Positions 27,381 to 35,483 of a stretch of 64,000 nt of DNA are shown here, piece by piece. Source of the stretch: Bordetella genomosp. 4 (lineage in GTDB: Bacteria > Pseudomonadota > Gammaproteobacteria > Burkholderiales > Burkholderiaceae_B); NCBI RefSeq assembly GCF_002261185.1, contig NZ_NEVQ01000019.1:123312-187311 (forward strand), given 5' to 3'. A model generated the notes under the pieces. The model was not told the DNA's origin, did not search any database, and saw only the letters and a program-made list of their open reading frames with translations. Every line of letters starts with the position of its first letter. The stretch's first letter is position 1. Made by a program: the position numbers and the translations under genes.

Positions 27381-28424
27381 ATGGTGCAAGTACCCCGGCG
27401 AGGTGTCAGCGGCCCCACGCTTATCCGTCTGCTTGCCAGGCTGACGGACGCTGACGTTTCCGAATCCCGCCAACCGCTCTCAGATCGACTCAGCCTCTGG
27501 TTAGGCTGGACGGACGCGATCGCCCTGTCTACAGTGTTAGAGGGCGGTCCGCTGGCGGTGACCGCCAATCCAAAGTCGCTCGATAGCGCCGAAATGCGGG
27601 AATACGATCGCATGCGCGCGGCGCTGACCTACGCCATCGCCGACGAAAAGGCGTATACGGCAGACGTGTTTGTGCCCACTCAACGCGGTGCGCCGCGAGC
27701 CGCCCCTGTCTCGCCCGACGAAGCGCTGCTCGAATACACGATCTACCGGAAACGCTACCAGACCATCCAGCAGGCGATGGAGACCAACATTGCCAAACTG
27801 CGCGGCAGCCTGCGAGCCGTTCTGGCTGCGCAAACGCCCGACCGGGCCCGGCTGGCCATGGTGGACGCTATTCTGGAACGCTCATTGAGCCTGCAGGAGC
27901 GCCGGCTCCTGGCTACCGTGCCCACGCTGCTGGAAAAACATTTCAAACGCCTGCGCCAAGCCGCTCAGAAAGCCGAACAAGAAGCCCAAGAGCGCGCAGC
28001 GAAAGCCGCCGAGGCGTCGACGGCCGCGCCTGCCGGTCTGGCCGCCGATGCCGTAAATAATGACGCCCGGGCAGACTCCGTCGCCTCCAGCGCAGGGACC
28101 CAGTCCGCCGGCGCATCCGTGCCGCAGGCATCGCCCTCGCAGGCCTCCGCAGCAAAAAATATTGCATCATCTCGCGTTGCAGCGGCAACGGCCCCGACTG
28201 CCGAAGCCGCCGCAACGGCCTCTCCCGCTGTCCAGCCCACGACGCGCGCCGTTCCTTTGGCCAATACCCGCTACACAGCAAACCGCGCCAATAAACCCGC
28301 CGCGCCCGTCGTGCCCCTGTGGCTCTCTACGTTTCGCAAAGACATGCGCAGCGTGCTGCTGGCCGAACTGGACATCCGTTTACAACCGATCGAAGGCTTG
28401 CTAGCCGCTCTGCGCGCCAGTTGA
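27381..28424 (+). CDS. DUF3348 family protein, first gene of a motor-like locus
   Basis: The protein (347 residues from ATG 27381, or 364 from GTG 27330, which has AAAAGGG before it) shows the DUF3348 pattern: SGPTLIRLLARLTDADV then LSDRLSLWLGWTDAIALS. Residues about 120-200 are helical and highly charged, then a run of Ala/Glu (about 205-230) and a long Ala/Pro/Ser linker lead to a conserved C-terminus PLWLSTFRKDMRSVLLAELD. No signal or membrane segment is seen, so it is cytosolic. Function is unknown. It sits 10 bases before the TolQ/MotA-like gene and is probably the first gene of that operon. I favour 27381 because family members begin near MVQVP. Confidence 0.85.
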   Translation: MVQVPRRGVSGPTLIRLLARLTDADVSESRQPLSDRLSLWLGWTDAIALSTVLEGGPLAVTANPKSLDSAEMREYDRMRAALTYAIADEKAYTADVFVPTQRGAPRAAPVSPDEALLEYTIYRKRYQTIQQAMETNIAKLRGSLRAVLAAQTPDRARLAMVDAILERSLSLQERRLLATVPTLLEKHFKRLRQAAQKAEQEAQERAAKAAEASTAAPAGLAADAVNNDARADSVASSAGTQSAGASVPQASPSQASAAKNIASSRVAAATAPTAEAAATASPAVQPTTRAVPLANTRYTANRANKPAAPVVPLWLSTFRKDMRSVLLAELDIRLQPIEGLLAALRAS

Positions 28425-28434
28425 CCGAACCCCT

Positions 28435-31400
28435 ATGACCCGAACAATCATCTCTCTCGTCGTTTTCCTGGCCGGTCTGGCCGTTGTAGGCTGGATCGGT
28501 GCCGGTTACATAGGCACCAACCTCCTCGCATTAGCCATCATTGTCCTGATCGGCCTCGTCTATCTGACCGGGGTCGTAGAACTGCAACGTTATCAGCGCA
28601 GTACCGACACGCTATCTCGGGCCGTCGGCGGTCTGACTGTGGCGCCATCGAGCCTGGACAGCTGGCTCAGCCAATTGCACCCCAGCCTGCGCGGTGCGAC
28701 CCGCCTGCGCATCGAGGGTCAGCGCGTCGCCCTGCCCGGCCCCACGCTGACGCCGTATCTGGTGGGAATGCTGGTGCTGCTCGGGATGCTGGGGACTTTC
28801 CTGGGGATGGTCGCCACCTTGCGCGGCACGGGCGTCGCCCTGGAGAGCGCCGTCGATCTGCAAGCGATCCGCGCCTCTCTCGCCGCGCCCGTCCAGGGCC
28901 TGGGTTTCGCGTTCGGCACCTCGGTCGCCGGCGTAGCGACCTCCGCGGCATTAGGTTTGCTGGCCACGCTCTGCCGGCGCTCGCGCATTCAGGCGGCGCA
29001 ACAGCTGGACGTCATGATCGCGACCACGTTGCGGCCCTATTCCCAGAACCATCATGGCGAACAGACCTACAAACTGATGCAGCAGCAAGCCGAGGCCATG
29101 CCCCTGCTGGTCGAGCGCCTGCAAGCCATGATGACGTCCATGGAAAAGCAGAGCCAAGCCTTGCATGACCGCCTGGCCGCCAGCCAGGACGCCTTTTACG
29201 GCAAGACCGAGAGCGCGTACACCGGCTTGGCCTCGTCCATCGAACAATCGCTCAAGCAAAGCGTCATCGACAGCGCCCGCATGGCCGGCGAGGCCATCCA
29301 ACCTGCCGTGCAAACCACGCTGGCAGGTCTGGCGCGCGAAACCAGCGCCTGGCAAGACACCCTGGCCATTGCCATTCGCCAACAGTTGGAAACTCTGTCC
29401 GGCCGTTTCGAAGCAACCACCTCGTCTGTTGCCGACATCTGGAATCAAGCCCTGTCGCAACAGCAACAAGCCAACACCAAGCTGGCCGAGGACAACCAGC
29501 GCGCGCTGACGGCCGCCACCGCCAGTTTGGAACAGCACGCCGCGGCATTGCTGCGCAGTGTGGACCAGTCCCACGCGGAGCTGCAAAACAAACTGGCCGC
29601 GCACGATCAGCAACGCCTGGATACCTGGAAAGCCTCGTTCGAACAGGTCGCCTCCGGCTTGAACACATCGCTGGAAAATACCGCGTCCTCCCTGCGAACA
29701 TCGATCGCAGGTATTGCATCGTCGCTGGATACCTCACTGCAAGACACCGCCTCGGTGATGCGCCAAGAATGGCAACAAGCCAGCGCTCACGCCGTTGAAC
29801 GCCAACAGGCCATTTGCGACACTCTGGCCCAGACAGCTCAGGAACTGACCGCGCAGACGCAGGCTCACGCTCGCGACACCATCACCGAAGTGTCCCAACT
29901 GCTGCATACCGTTTCCGAAGCCCCCAAGGCTGCGGCCGACGTCATCGCCGAGCTGCGTCAATCGCACGCCGACCTGCAGGCCCAACTGATCGCCCAGGAC
30001 CAACAACGCCTGGACAACTGGAAGGCCTCGCTCGATCACATCGGAGCCGCGCTGGGCACGTCGATGAGGGACGCGACCGCGACCCTGCGCCAAGAATGGG
30101 AACACGCGAGTGCGTATGCCACCGAACGCCAGCAACTCATCTGCGATACCCTGGCTCAAACCGCCCAGGAACTGACCGCGCAGACTCAGGCTCACGCTCG
30201 CGACACCATCACCGAAGTGTCCCAACTGCTGCATACCGTCTCCGAAGCCCCCAAGGCTGCGGCCAGCGTCATCGCCGAGCTACGCCAATCCCATGCAGAC
30301 CTGCAGGCGCAACTGATCGCTCAGGACCAACAACGCCTGGACAACTGGAAGGCCTCGCTCGATCACATCGCCTCGAACTGGAATACCTCGCTGGAAACTA
30401 CGGCAGGCGCATTGCATACGTCGATGGCGGACACGGCATCCACATTGCATACGTCCTTCGAGCGCCTGTCGTCCTCATTGGACACCTCGCTGAAAGACAC
30501 CGTCTCGACGTTGCGCCAGGAATGGGAGCAGGCAAGCTCGCATACGACAGACCGTCAGCAACTGATCTGCAACACCCTCGAAAGTACGGCCTCCACGCTG
30601 AACGCCGCGCTGGCCGACACCGCCAAGTCGCTGCACGCCTCTATCGCGGGCATCACATCCTCACTGGACACATCGCTCAAAGACACCGCGGCAGCATTGC
30701 GCCAGGAATGGGCGCAGACCAGCTCGCAGGCGGCAGAACATCAGCAAGCCATTCGCGAGACGCTGGCCCAGACCGCCCAGGAGCTGACCTCGCAAACGCA
30801 AGCTCACGCGCGCGACACCATCACCGAGGTATCCCAGCTGCTGCACATCGTCTCCGAGGCGCCTAAGGCCGCTGCCGAGGTCATTGCGGAACTGCGCCAA
30901 TCGCACGCCGACCTGCAGGCTCAACTGATTGCACAGGACCAACGACGTCTGGACAACTGGAAAGCCACGCTCGATGACATCGCATCGACGTGGAATACCT
31001 CGCTGGAAAGCACGGCAAGCACTCTGAACACCTCGCTGCAGACCACCGCGACCGCACTCAATGACTCGCTGGAAAAGACCACCACTGCGTTGAACGCCTC
31101 AATGGAAGACACAGCGGCGTCCTTGAACGCCTCGCTGACGGGCACGACCTCCACCCTGACCGTCACGCTGGAAAACACCGCGTCCACCCTGCACAACTCG
31201 TTCGACGACATTGCATCGTCGTTGAATGTATCGCTGGAAAATACTGCCTACGCGCTGCGCCAGGAGTGGGAACAAGTCAGCGCCCAGACGACCGCCCGTC
31301 AGCAAGAAATCTGTGACACGCTGGTCCAAACCGCACAGGAACTGTCGTCCCAAACGCAAGCCCAGGCGCGCGACACAATTGCCGAAGTCGCTCAGCTGGT

Positions 31401-31965
31401 ACAGACGGCCGCCGAGGCTCCTCGCGCCGCCGCCTCGGTGATCTCCGAACTGCGTCAAAAGCTGTCCGATGGCATGGCCCGCGACAACGAGTTGCTCGAG
31501 GAGCGCAATCGGCTGATGGAAACGCTCAGCACGCTGCTCGATGCAGTGAATCACGCCTCGACTCAGCAACGCGATGCCGTGGATTCACTCATTTCCAACT
31601 CGTCCGAGCTGCTGGAACGCGTCGGCTCGCAATTCACTGACACCGCCCAGACAGAAACAGTCAAGCTGACCGATGCTGCCGCGACTATCACAGGCAGCGC
31701 CGTGGAAGTCGCCAGCCTGGGCGAGGCGTTCGGCACCGCGGTGCAGCTCTTTAGCCAGTCCAATGACAAACTGGTCGAACACCTGGAACGCATCGAAACC
31801 GCCCTGGAGAAATCCATGGCGCGCAGCGATGAGCAGTTGGCCTATTACGTCGCACAGGCTCGCGAAGTCGTGGACCTGAGCGTCATGTCGCAGAAACAGA
31901 TCATCGAAGACCTGCAGCTGCTTGCGGCCCAACAAACTGCAGCCAATAGCGAAGCCTCCGCATGA
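28435..31965 (+). CDS. DUF802 protein: TolQ/MotA/ZorA-like channel with giant repeat coiled-coil tail
   Basis: The 1176-residue protein begins with two hydrophobic helices (about 4-25 and 29-50), and after a cytosolic-size loop has two more (about 106-129, LLGMLGTFLGM; about 153-179, GTSVAGVATSAALGLL) that match the MotA/TolQ/ExbB ion-channel family. Residues about 190-1176 are a single helical tail with three near-identical 77-residue modules (from I460, I569 and I773), a fourth partial one from I959, and eight back-to-back 11-residue repeats at 854-941. The stop overlaps the OmpA-like gene (ATGA). The architecture is that of ZorA of the Zorya system, with a much more repetitive tail. An ion-driven stator role is inferred. 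Confidence 0.9.
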   Translation: MTRTIISLVVFLAGLAVVGWIGAGYIGTNLLALAIIVLIGLVYLTGVVELQRYQRSTDTLSRAVGGLTVAPSSLDSWLSQLHPSLRGATRLRIEGQRVALPGPTLTPYLVGMLVLLGMLGTFLGMVATLRGTGVALESAVDLQAIRASLAAPVQGLGFAFGTSVAGVATSAALGLLATLCRRSRIQAAQQLDVMIATTLRPYSQNHHGEQTYKLMQQQAEAMPLLVERLQAMMTSMEKQSQALHDRLAASQDAFYGKTESAYTGLASSIEQSLKQSVIDSARMAGEAIQPAVQTTLAGLARETSAWQDTLAIAIRQQLETLSGRFEATTSSVADIWNQALSQQQQANTKLAEDNQRALTAATASLEQHAAALLRSVDQSHAELQNKLAAHDQQRLDTWKASFEQVASGLNTSLENTASSLRTSIAGIASSLDTSLQDTASVMRQEWQQASAHAVERQQAICDTLAQTAQELTAQTQAHARDTITEVSQLLHTVSEAPKAAADVIAELRQSHADLQAQLIAQDQQRLDNWKASLDHIGAALGTSMRDATATLRQEWEHASAYATERQQLICDTLAQTAQELTAQTQAHARDTITEVSQLLHTVSEAPKAAASVIAELRQSHADLQAQLIAQDQQRLDNWKASLDHIASNWNTSLETTAGALHTSMADTASTLHTSFERLSSSLDTSLKDTVSTLRQEWEQASSHTTDRQQLICNTLESTASTLNAALADTAKSLHASIAGITSSLDTSLKDTAAALRQEWAQTSSQAAEHQQAIRETLAQTAQELTSQTQAHARDTITEVSQLLHIVSEAPKAAAEVIAELRQSHADLQAQLIAQDQRRLDNWKATLDDIASTWNTSLESTASTLNTSLQTTATALNDSLEKTTTALNASMEDTAASLNASLTGTTSTLTVTLENTASTLHNSFDDIASSLNVSLENTAYALRQEWEQVSAQTTARQQEICDTLVQTAQELSSQTQAQARDTIAEVAQLVQTAAEAPRAAASVISELRQKLSDGMARDNELLEERNRLMETLSTLLDAVNHASTQQRDAVDSLISNSSELLERVGSQFTDTAQTETVKLTDAAATITGSAVEVASLGEAFGTAVQLFSQSNDKLVEHLERIETALEKSMARSDEQLAYYVAQAREVVDLSVMSQKQIIEDLQLLAAQQTAANSEASA
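29812..30042 (+). repeat. 77-residue DUF802 module, copy 1
   Basis: This 231-base unit encodes residues 460-536 (ICDTLAQTAQELTAQ... to DNWKASLDHI) and is nearly identical in DNA to the copy at 30139-30369, which suggests recent duplication or gene conversion within the gene. Confidence 0.9.
30139..30369 (+). repeat. 77-residue DUF802 module, copy 2
   Basis: This 231-base unit encodes residues 569-645 and starts 327 bases (109 codons) after copy 1. It differs from copy 1 mostly at third codon positions, which shows purifying selection on the protein. Confidence 0.9.
30751..30981 (+). repeat. 77-residue DUF802 module, copy 3
   Basis: This 231-base unit encodes residues 773-849 and is more diverged than copies 1 and 2 (IRETLAQTAQELTSQ..., HIVSEAPKAA). 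A fourth, shorter unit begins at 31309 (ICDTLVQTAQELSSQ). Confidence 0.85.
30994..31257 (+). repeat. Eight tandem 11-residue (hendecad) repeats
   Basis: Residues 854-941 read as eight units of eleven without a gap (NTSLESTASTL, NTSLQTTATAL, NDSLEKTTTAL, NASMEDTAASL and so on). Leu or Met, Ala/Thr and Leu recur at fixed places. An 11-residue period usually marks a right-handed or straight coiled coil. Confidence 0.9.
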
Positions 31966-32651
31966 AAGACGACATCGATGCGGGCGTAGAGCCCTCCGCC
32001 CCGGCGTGGGCGGTATTCGGCGACTTGATGTCGGTGCTGCTGGGCGCCTTTGTGTTGATCCTGGTCGGCGTCATCGGCATGCAGTTGGAGCTTTCCACCA
32101 AACTCGAGACCGAAGTCAAAAAGCGCCTGGACTTGTCCAGCAAACTGGAGACCGAAGTCCAGCAGCGCGAGGTGGAAACGCAGCGCCGCGAAGCGTTGGA
32201 GCACGCATTGGCCGTGCCCTTGGCCGCAGGCCAGGTCACGCTGATAGATGGCCGCATCGGCATCAGTGGCAGCGTGCTGTTTGCGCTGAATTCCGATCAA
32301 CTGCAACCCGAAGGCCGCAAGGTCCTGCAAAGCCTGATCGCTCCCCTGTCTGCCTATCTGAAAGAGCACGACGAAGTCTTGATGGTGAGCGGCTTTACCG
32401 ATGACCAGCCTATCCACGAGAACAATCGACGCTTTGCCGATAACTGGGAGCTGTCTGCACAACGTGCCCTGACCGTGACGCGCGCCCTGATCAACGACGG
32501 TATCTCGCCCGAGATTGTGTTTGCTGCCGCCTTCGGCGAACAACGCCCCGTCGCTGCCAACACGGACGAGGCAGGCCGCGCCAGCAACCGCCGCGTAGAG
32601 ATCGCACCGATTCCGAAATCCTCCAACGCGGGGGCCGCAACCAGTGAGTAA
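31962..32651 (+). CDS. OmpA/MotB-like protein (ZorB-like stator partner)
   Basis: The 229-residue protein has one N-terminal membrane helix with Asp21 in WAVFGDLMSVLLGAF, placed like the ion-binding aspartate of MotB and ZorB. A coiled linker (about 40-75) follows, and the C-terminal OmpA-like peptidoglycan-binding domain has VSGFTDDQP, NWELSAQRALTVTRALIN and NRRVEI. By family knowledge it anchors to the cell wall and, with the channel protein, converts ion flow to motion. It overlaps the upstream gene by four bases and the downstream gene by eight, so the three are translationally coupled. Confidence 0.9.
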   Translation: MKDDIDAGVEPSAPAWAVFGDLMSVLLGAFVLILVGVIGMQLELSTKLETEVKKRLDLSSKLETEVQQREVETQRREALEHALAVPLAAGQVTLIDGRIGISGSVLFALNSDQLQPEGRKVLQSLIAPLSAYLKEHDEVLMVSGFTDDQPIHENNRRFADNWELSAQRALTVTRALINDGISPEIVFAAAFGEQRPVAANTDEAGRASNRRVEIAPIPKSSNAGAATSE

Positions 32652-33345
32652 CGCACAGCCCGCCGACATTCAACAAACCCTGGACGCCTGGCGCGAACAG
32701 GGAGCTGATCGTCTGGATCCGGTGCGTTTTCAACTCATCCAGACCATGGCGAACCGAGCGGCAGCCCTGACCGACGAGAATACCCAGCGCGTACTGCACG
32801 AGAGGCTGGCGCAATTACTCCAGCAATATGGTGCGCGCATAGAAGCTGCGGCAAATACCCACGCCACGACAGCCGCCGGCGCCCCGACCGCCAGCGCGGC
32901 AAGCTCTCGCGACGGCACCCTCACCGGCCTGCTCGCTCACTTCGCGGCGCTGACACCGGCCGACAACACGCGCACATTTGCCACCAGCGTCGGTAGTCTG
33001 CGAGAACGCTACCCGGAGCTTCCGGTACTCGACGAGTTTCGCTCGACGTGGTCTCGCGTCAGCGCGAATCGGCAAGTACGCCAGTCCGAAGAGCAAGTCC
33101 ACGAAAATGCCGGGCCGCTGAACTCCAACCATCTGGTGCACCGCGCCCTGGCATACATGCGCGATGTCTCGCCGGGTTACTTGCATCAATTCTTGAGTTA
33201 TCTGGATACCCTGGCCTGGGTGGAGCAACTGCAAATGAGCAGCGAGCCGCCAGCGAAAGAAACCAAACGAGCGGGCAAAGCGGCGAAAAGCACCAAAAGC
33301 CCTGCAAAATCCGCCAAGAAGAAAGCGCCTAAAGCAGACAGTTAA
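32644..33345 (+). CDS. DUF2894 family protein with lysine-rich tail
   Basis: The 233-residue protein uses GTG at 32644 (overlapping the OmpA-like stop). The N-terminal half (about 1-65) is helical, a low-complexity Ala/Thr stretch follows, and the conserved part (about 90-195) has LLAHFAALTP, LRERYPELPVLDEFRSTW and HRALAYMRDVSPGYLHQFLSYL. The last 35 residues (199-233) are about one third Lys, in the style of histone H1 tails, and could bind nucleic acid. No signal peptide is seen. It is the last gene of the operon. Function is unknown. Confidence 0.85.
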   Translation: MSNAQPADIQQTLDAWREQGADRLDPVRFQLIQTMANRAAALTDENTQRVLHERLAQLLQQYGARIEAAANTHATTAAGAPTASAASSRDGTLTGLLAHFAALTPADNTRTFATSVGSLRERYPELPVLDEFRSTWSRVSANRQVRQSEEQVHENAGPLNSNHLVHRALAYMRDVSPGYLHQFLSYLDTLAWVEQLQMSSEPPAKETKRAGKAAKSTKSPAKSAKKKAPKADS

Positions 33346-34280
33346 GCGCTCAGCACCCGCGCCACCTCTCGCAAGCATTCCAACAACTGCCGGCTGCTGG
33401 CCGAGAGTTTCGCCTCACGCAATGTCATCACTCCTACCGGAGGAACCGACACCTCCAGCGGAATATTCAAGACCCGGCACAGGCCTTGCTGCTCAAAATA
33501 CTGCGCTGCAGACTGTGCCAGAAAGCCTACGGCGCCTCGCTGTCCGACACACGCCAGTGCCGTCAAATACGAGGACGTCTCCATCAAATCGGCCGACGGA
33601 GTCACATGGTGCCGATGAAACTGCTGCTCCAGTTTGACGCGCAGTGATGCCCACGGCGGCGGCATGACACAGGGCAAGGCCGCGATATCCGCCCAGGTCG
33701 GAGCCCGCTTTCTCGCGATGGCGCTCTTTCTCGCACTCACCGCCACCATCGGTTCCTCGTACAACACTTCCGTAGACAAATCCGGGGCGGCATAGCCGGG
33801 CTCTAAACGGCCCACAAAAAAATCCAATTCTCCCAAACGCAATTTGGGCAGCAAATGGGTCAGGTCGCCTTCTTCAACCAACACTGTCGCGCGCGGAGAC
33901 GCGAGCTTTAGACGCTCAATGGCCTGGGTCAACAACACAGGCACTGTCACCGGCATCGCCCCGACTCGAGTCTTGCCCACCGCGCCGCTGGCAGCTGCAT
34001 CGATCTCGTCCCGTGTACGCTCATATTGCGCCAACACGCCGCGCGCAAAACGCACCACAGACTCGCCCGCCAGCGTAGGTTCGGTCCCACGCGATGAACG
34101 TTCGAACAGCGTCAGACCCAGCATGGACTCAACCTCGGACAACATACGAGACACGGCAGGCTGGCTGACGGCCAGGAACTCTGCTGTTCGCCCTAGATGG
34201 CGAAACTCGTCCAACGCCACGACCAACTGCAGATGTCGCAGCTTCAGATTTGAACGAAACACGCGGTCCAAATGTGCCAT
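33342..34280 (-). CDS. LysR-family transcriptional regulator
   Basis: From ATG 34280 the protein has 312 residues, with the helix-turn-helix at about residues 25-50 (GRTAEFLAVSQPAVSRMLSE). It resembles GbpR/CbbR-like LTTRs, typical of sugar-acid and galactose regulators. It is divergent from the Bug-UxaA-HpaI cluster, whose promoter lies in 34281-34471, and is likely its regulator. Its stop codon overlaps that of the convergent DUF2894 gene. Confidence 0.92.
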   Translation of the reverse strand: MAHLDRVFRSNLKLRHLQLVVALDEFRHLGRTAEFLAVSQPAVSRMLSEVESMLGLTLFERSSRGTEPTLAGESVVRFARGVLAQYERTRDEIDAAASGAVGKTRVGAMPVTVPVLLTQAIERLKLASPRATVLVEEGDLTHLLPKLRLGELDFFVGRLEPGYAAPDLSTEVLYEEPMVAVSARKSAIARKRAPTWADIAALPCVMPPPWASLRVKLEQQFHRHHVTPSADLMETSSYLTALACVGQRGAVGFLAQSAAQYFEQQGLCRVLNIPLEVSVPPVGVMTLREAKLSASSRQLLECLREVARVLSA

Positions 34281-34471
34281 GACGATAAACGGCCTTTTTA
34301 ATCGAGCAGGTGAGAGGGAACGGCGCTTACATAACAATTATGTTATCTAAAGATGCGCTCATTTTATTGGATCGTTATAAAAACTTCCCACAAAATGGCC
34401 ATCGATCGCAGCCAGCCATACAGACCGCGATAACCCGCCGACGATCGTATAAAAACGAGGAGACACCCATT

Positions 34472-35476
34472 ATGAAGCCCGCATTCCCCCTGGATCATCA
34501 ACGCCGCCGGTTGCTGGCAGGCGCAGCCTGTGCTGGCGTGGCCGGCCTGCTGGCTCCACTGTCAGCTCGCGCCGCCAGCTATCCTTCCCGGCCCATCACG
34601 TTCATCTGTCCGTGGCCCGTCGGCGGCACAGCGGATCAATCGATGCGCGCGCTCTGTCAGGTGGCCTCCAGCAAACTGGGCCTCTCCATCGTCGTCGAGA
34701 ACCGTGCAGGCGCCTCAGGCATGATCGGCACCGCAGCCCTGGCGCAGGCCCAACCCGACGGCTACACCATCGGCCAAATCCCGATCTCGGTCACCCGGTT
34801 TTCGCAATTGGGCATGCTGCAATTGGATCCGCGCAACGACTTGACCTATCTGGCACGCACGTCCGGCCAGACGTTTGGCATCGCGGTACTGGCCAGCTCG
34901 CCCTTTAAATCCCTGCAAGACGTCGTCGCTTACGCCAAAGCCAACCCCGGCCGCGTCACCTACGGACATGCAGGCGTCGGCGGCGCGACCCACGTCGGTA
35001 TGGAACAGTTCGCCATGGCTGCCGGTGTGCAATTCAATCCCATCGCCTACAAAGGCGGCTCGGCAGCGCTGCAAGATCTACTCGGCGGCCAGGTCGACCT
35101 GCTCGCGGACTCCAGTTCCTGGGCTCCCCATGTCGAGTCGGGAAAACTACGCCTGCTGGCGACATGGGGCGCCGAGCGCACACCGCGCTTTAACCAGACA
35201 CCCACGTTGAAAGAGCTCGGTTACGATGTCGTCGTAGAAGCACCCAACGGTGTCGGCGCCCCCAGAGGACTACCGGCCGACGTCGAAAGCAAGCTCCGTG
35301 ACGCCTTTCGCGCTGCTGTCGAGAGCGACACGTTCAAGCAGGTTGCCAGCCGCATCGATGCCCCCGTCATGTATCTGGACGGCCCCGACTACAAAGCCTA
35401 CGTGGCAGAGGTCTATCAACAGGAAACCGCATTGATAGACAGCCTGAAACTCAAAGCCTTGCTGCAAAAGGGTTGA
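34472..35476 (+). CDS. Bug/TctC-type substrate-binding protein
   Basis: The 334-residue protein starts at ATG 34472 after GAGGAG. The signal peptide contains HQRRRLLAGAACAGVAG, a twin-arginine-like pattern, and ends near ARAASYPSRP. Marker stretches are ITFICPWPVGGTADQSMR, VENRAGASGMIGTA and DGYTIGQIP. It is the first gene of a cluster with a UxaA-family dehydratase and an HpaI aldolase, so the likely ligand is a hexarate or related sugar acid. Confidence 0.94.
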   Translation: MKPAFPLDHQRRRLLAGAACAGVAGLLAPLSARAASYPSRPITFICPWPVGGTADQSMRALCQVASSKLGLSIVVENRAGASGMIGTAALAQAQPDGYTIGQIPISVTRFSQLGMLQLDPRNDLTYLARTSGQTFGIAVLASSPFKSLQDVVAYAKANPGRVTYGHAGVGGATHVGMEQFAMAAGVQFNPIAYKGGSAALQDLLGGQVDLLADSSSWAPHVESGKLRLLATWGAERTPRFNQTPTLKELGYDVVVEAPNGVGAPRGLPADVESKLRDAFRAAVESDTFKQVASRIDAPVMYLDGPDYKAYVAEVYQQETALIDSLKLKALLQKG

Positions 35477-35483
35477 TGCCGCA

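Noticed and set aside
29812..30981. CRISPR-like array
   Set aside because: The repeats are 231 bases, in frame and protein coding, with no short spacers.
27381..33345. A complete Zorya defence system
   Set aside because: Only the ZorA-like and ZorB-like parts fit; no helicase-nuclease (ZorD), ZorC or HNH-type ZorE gene is present.
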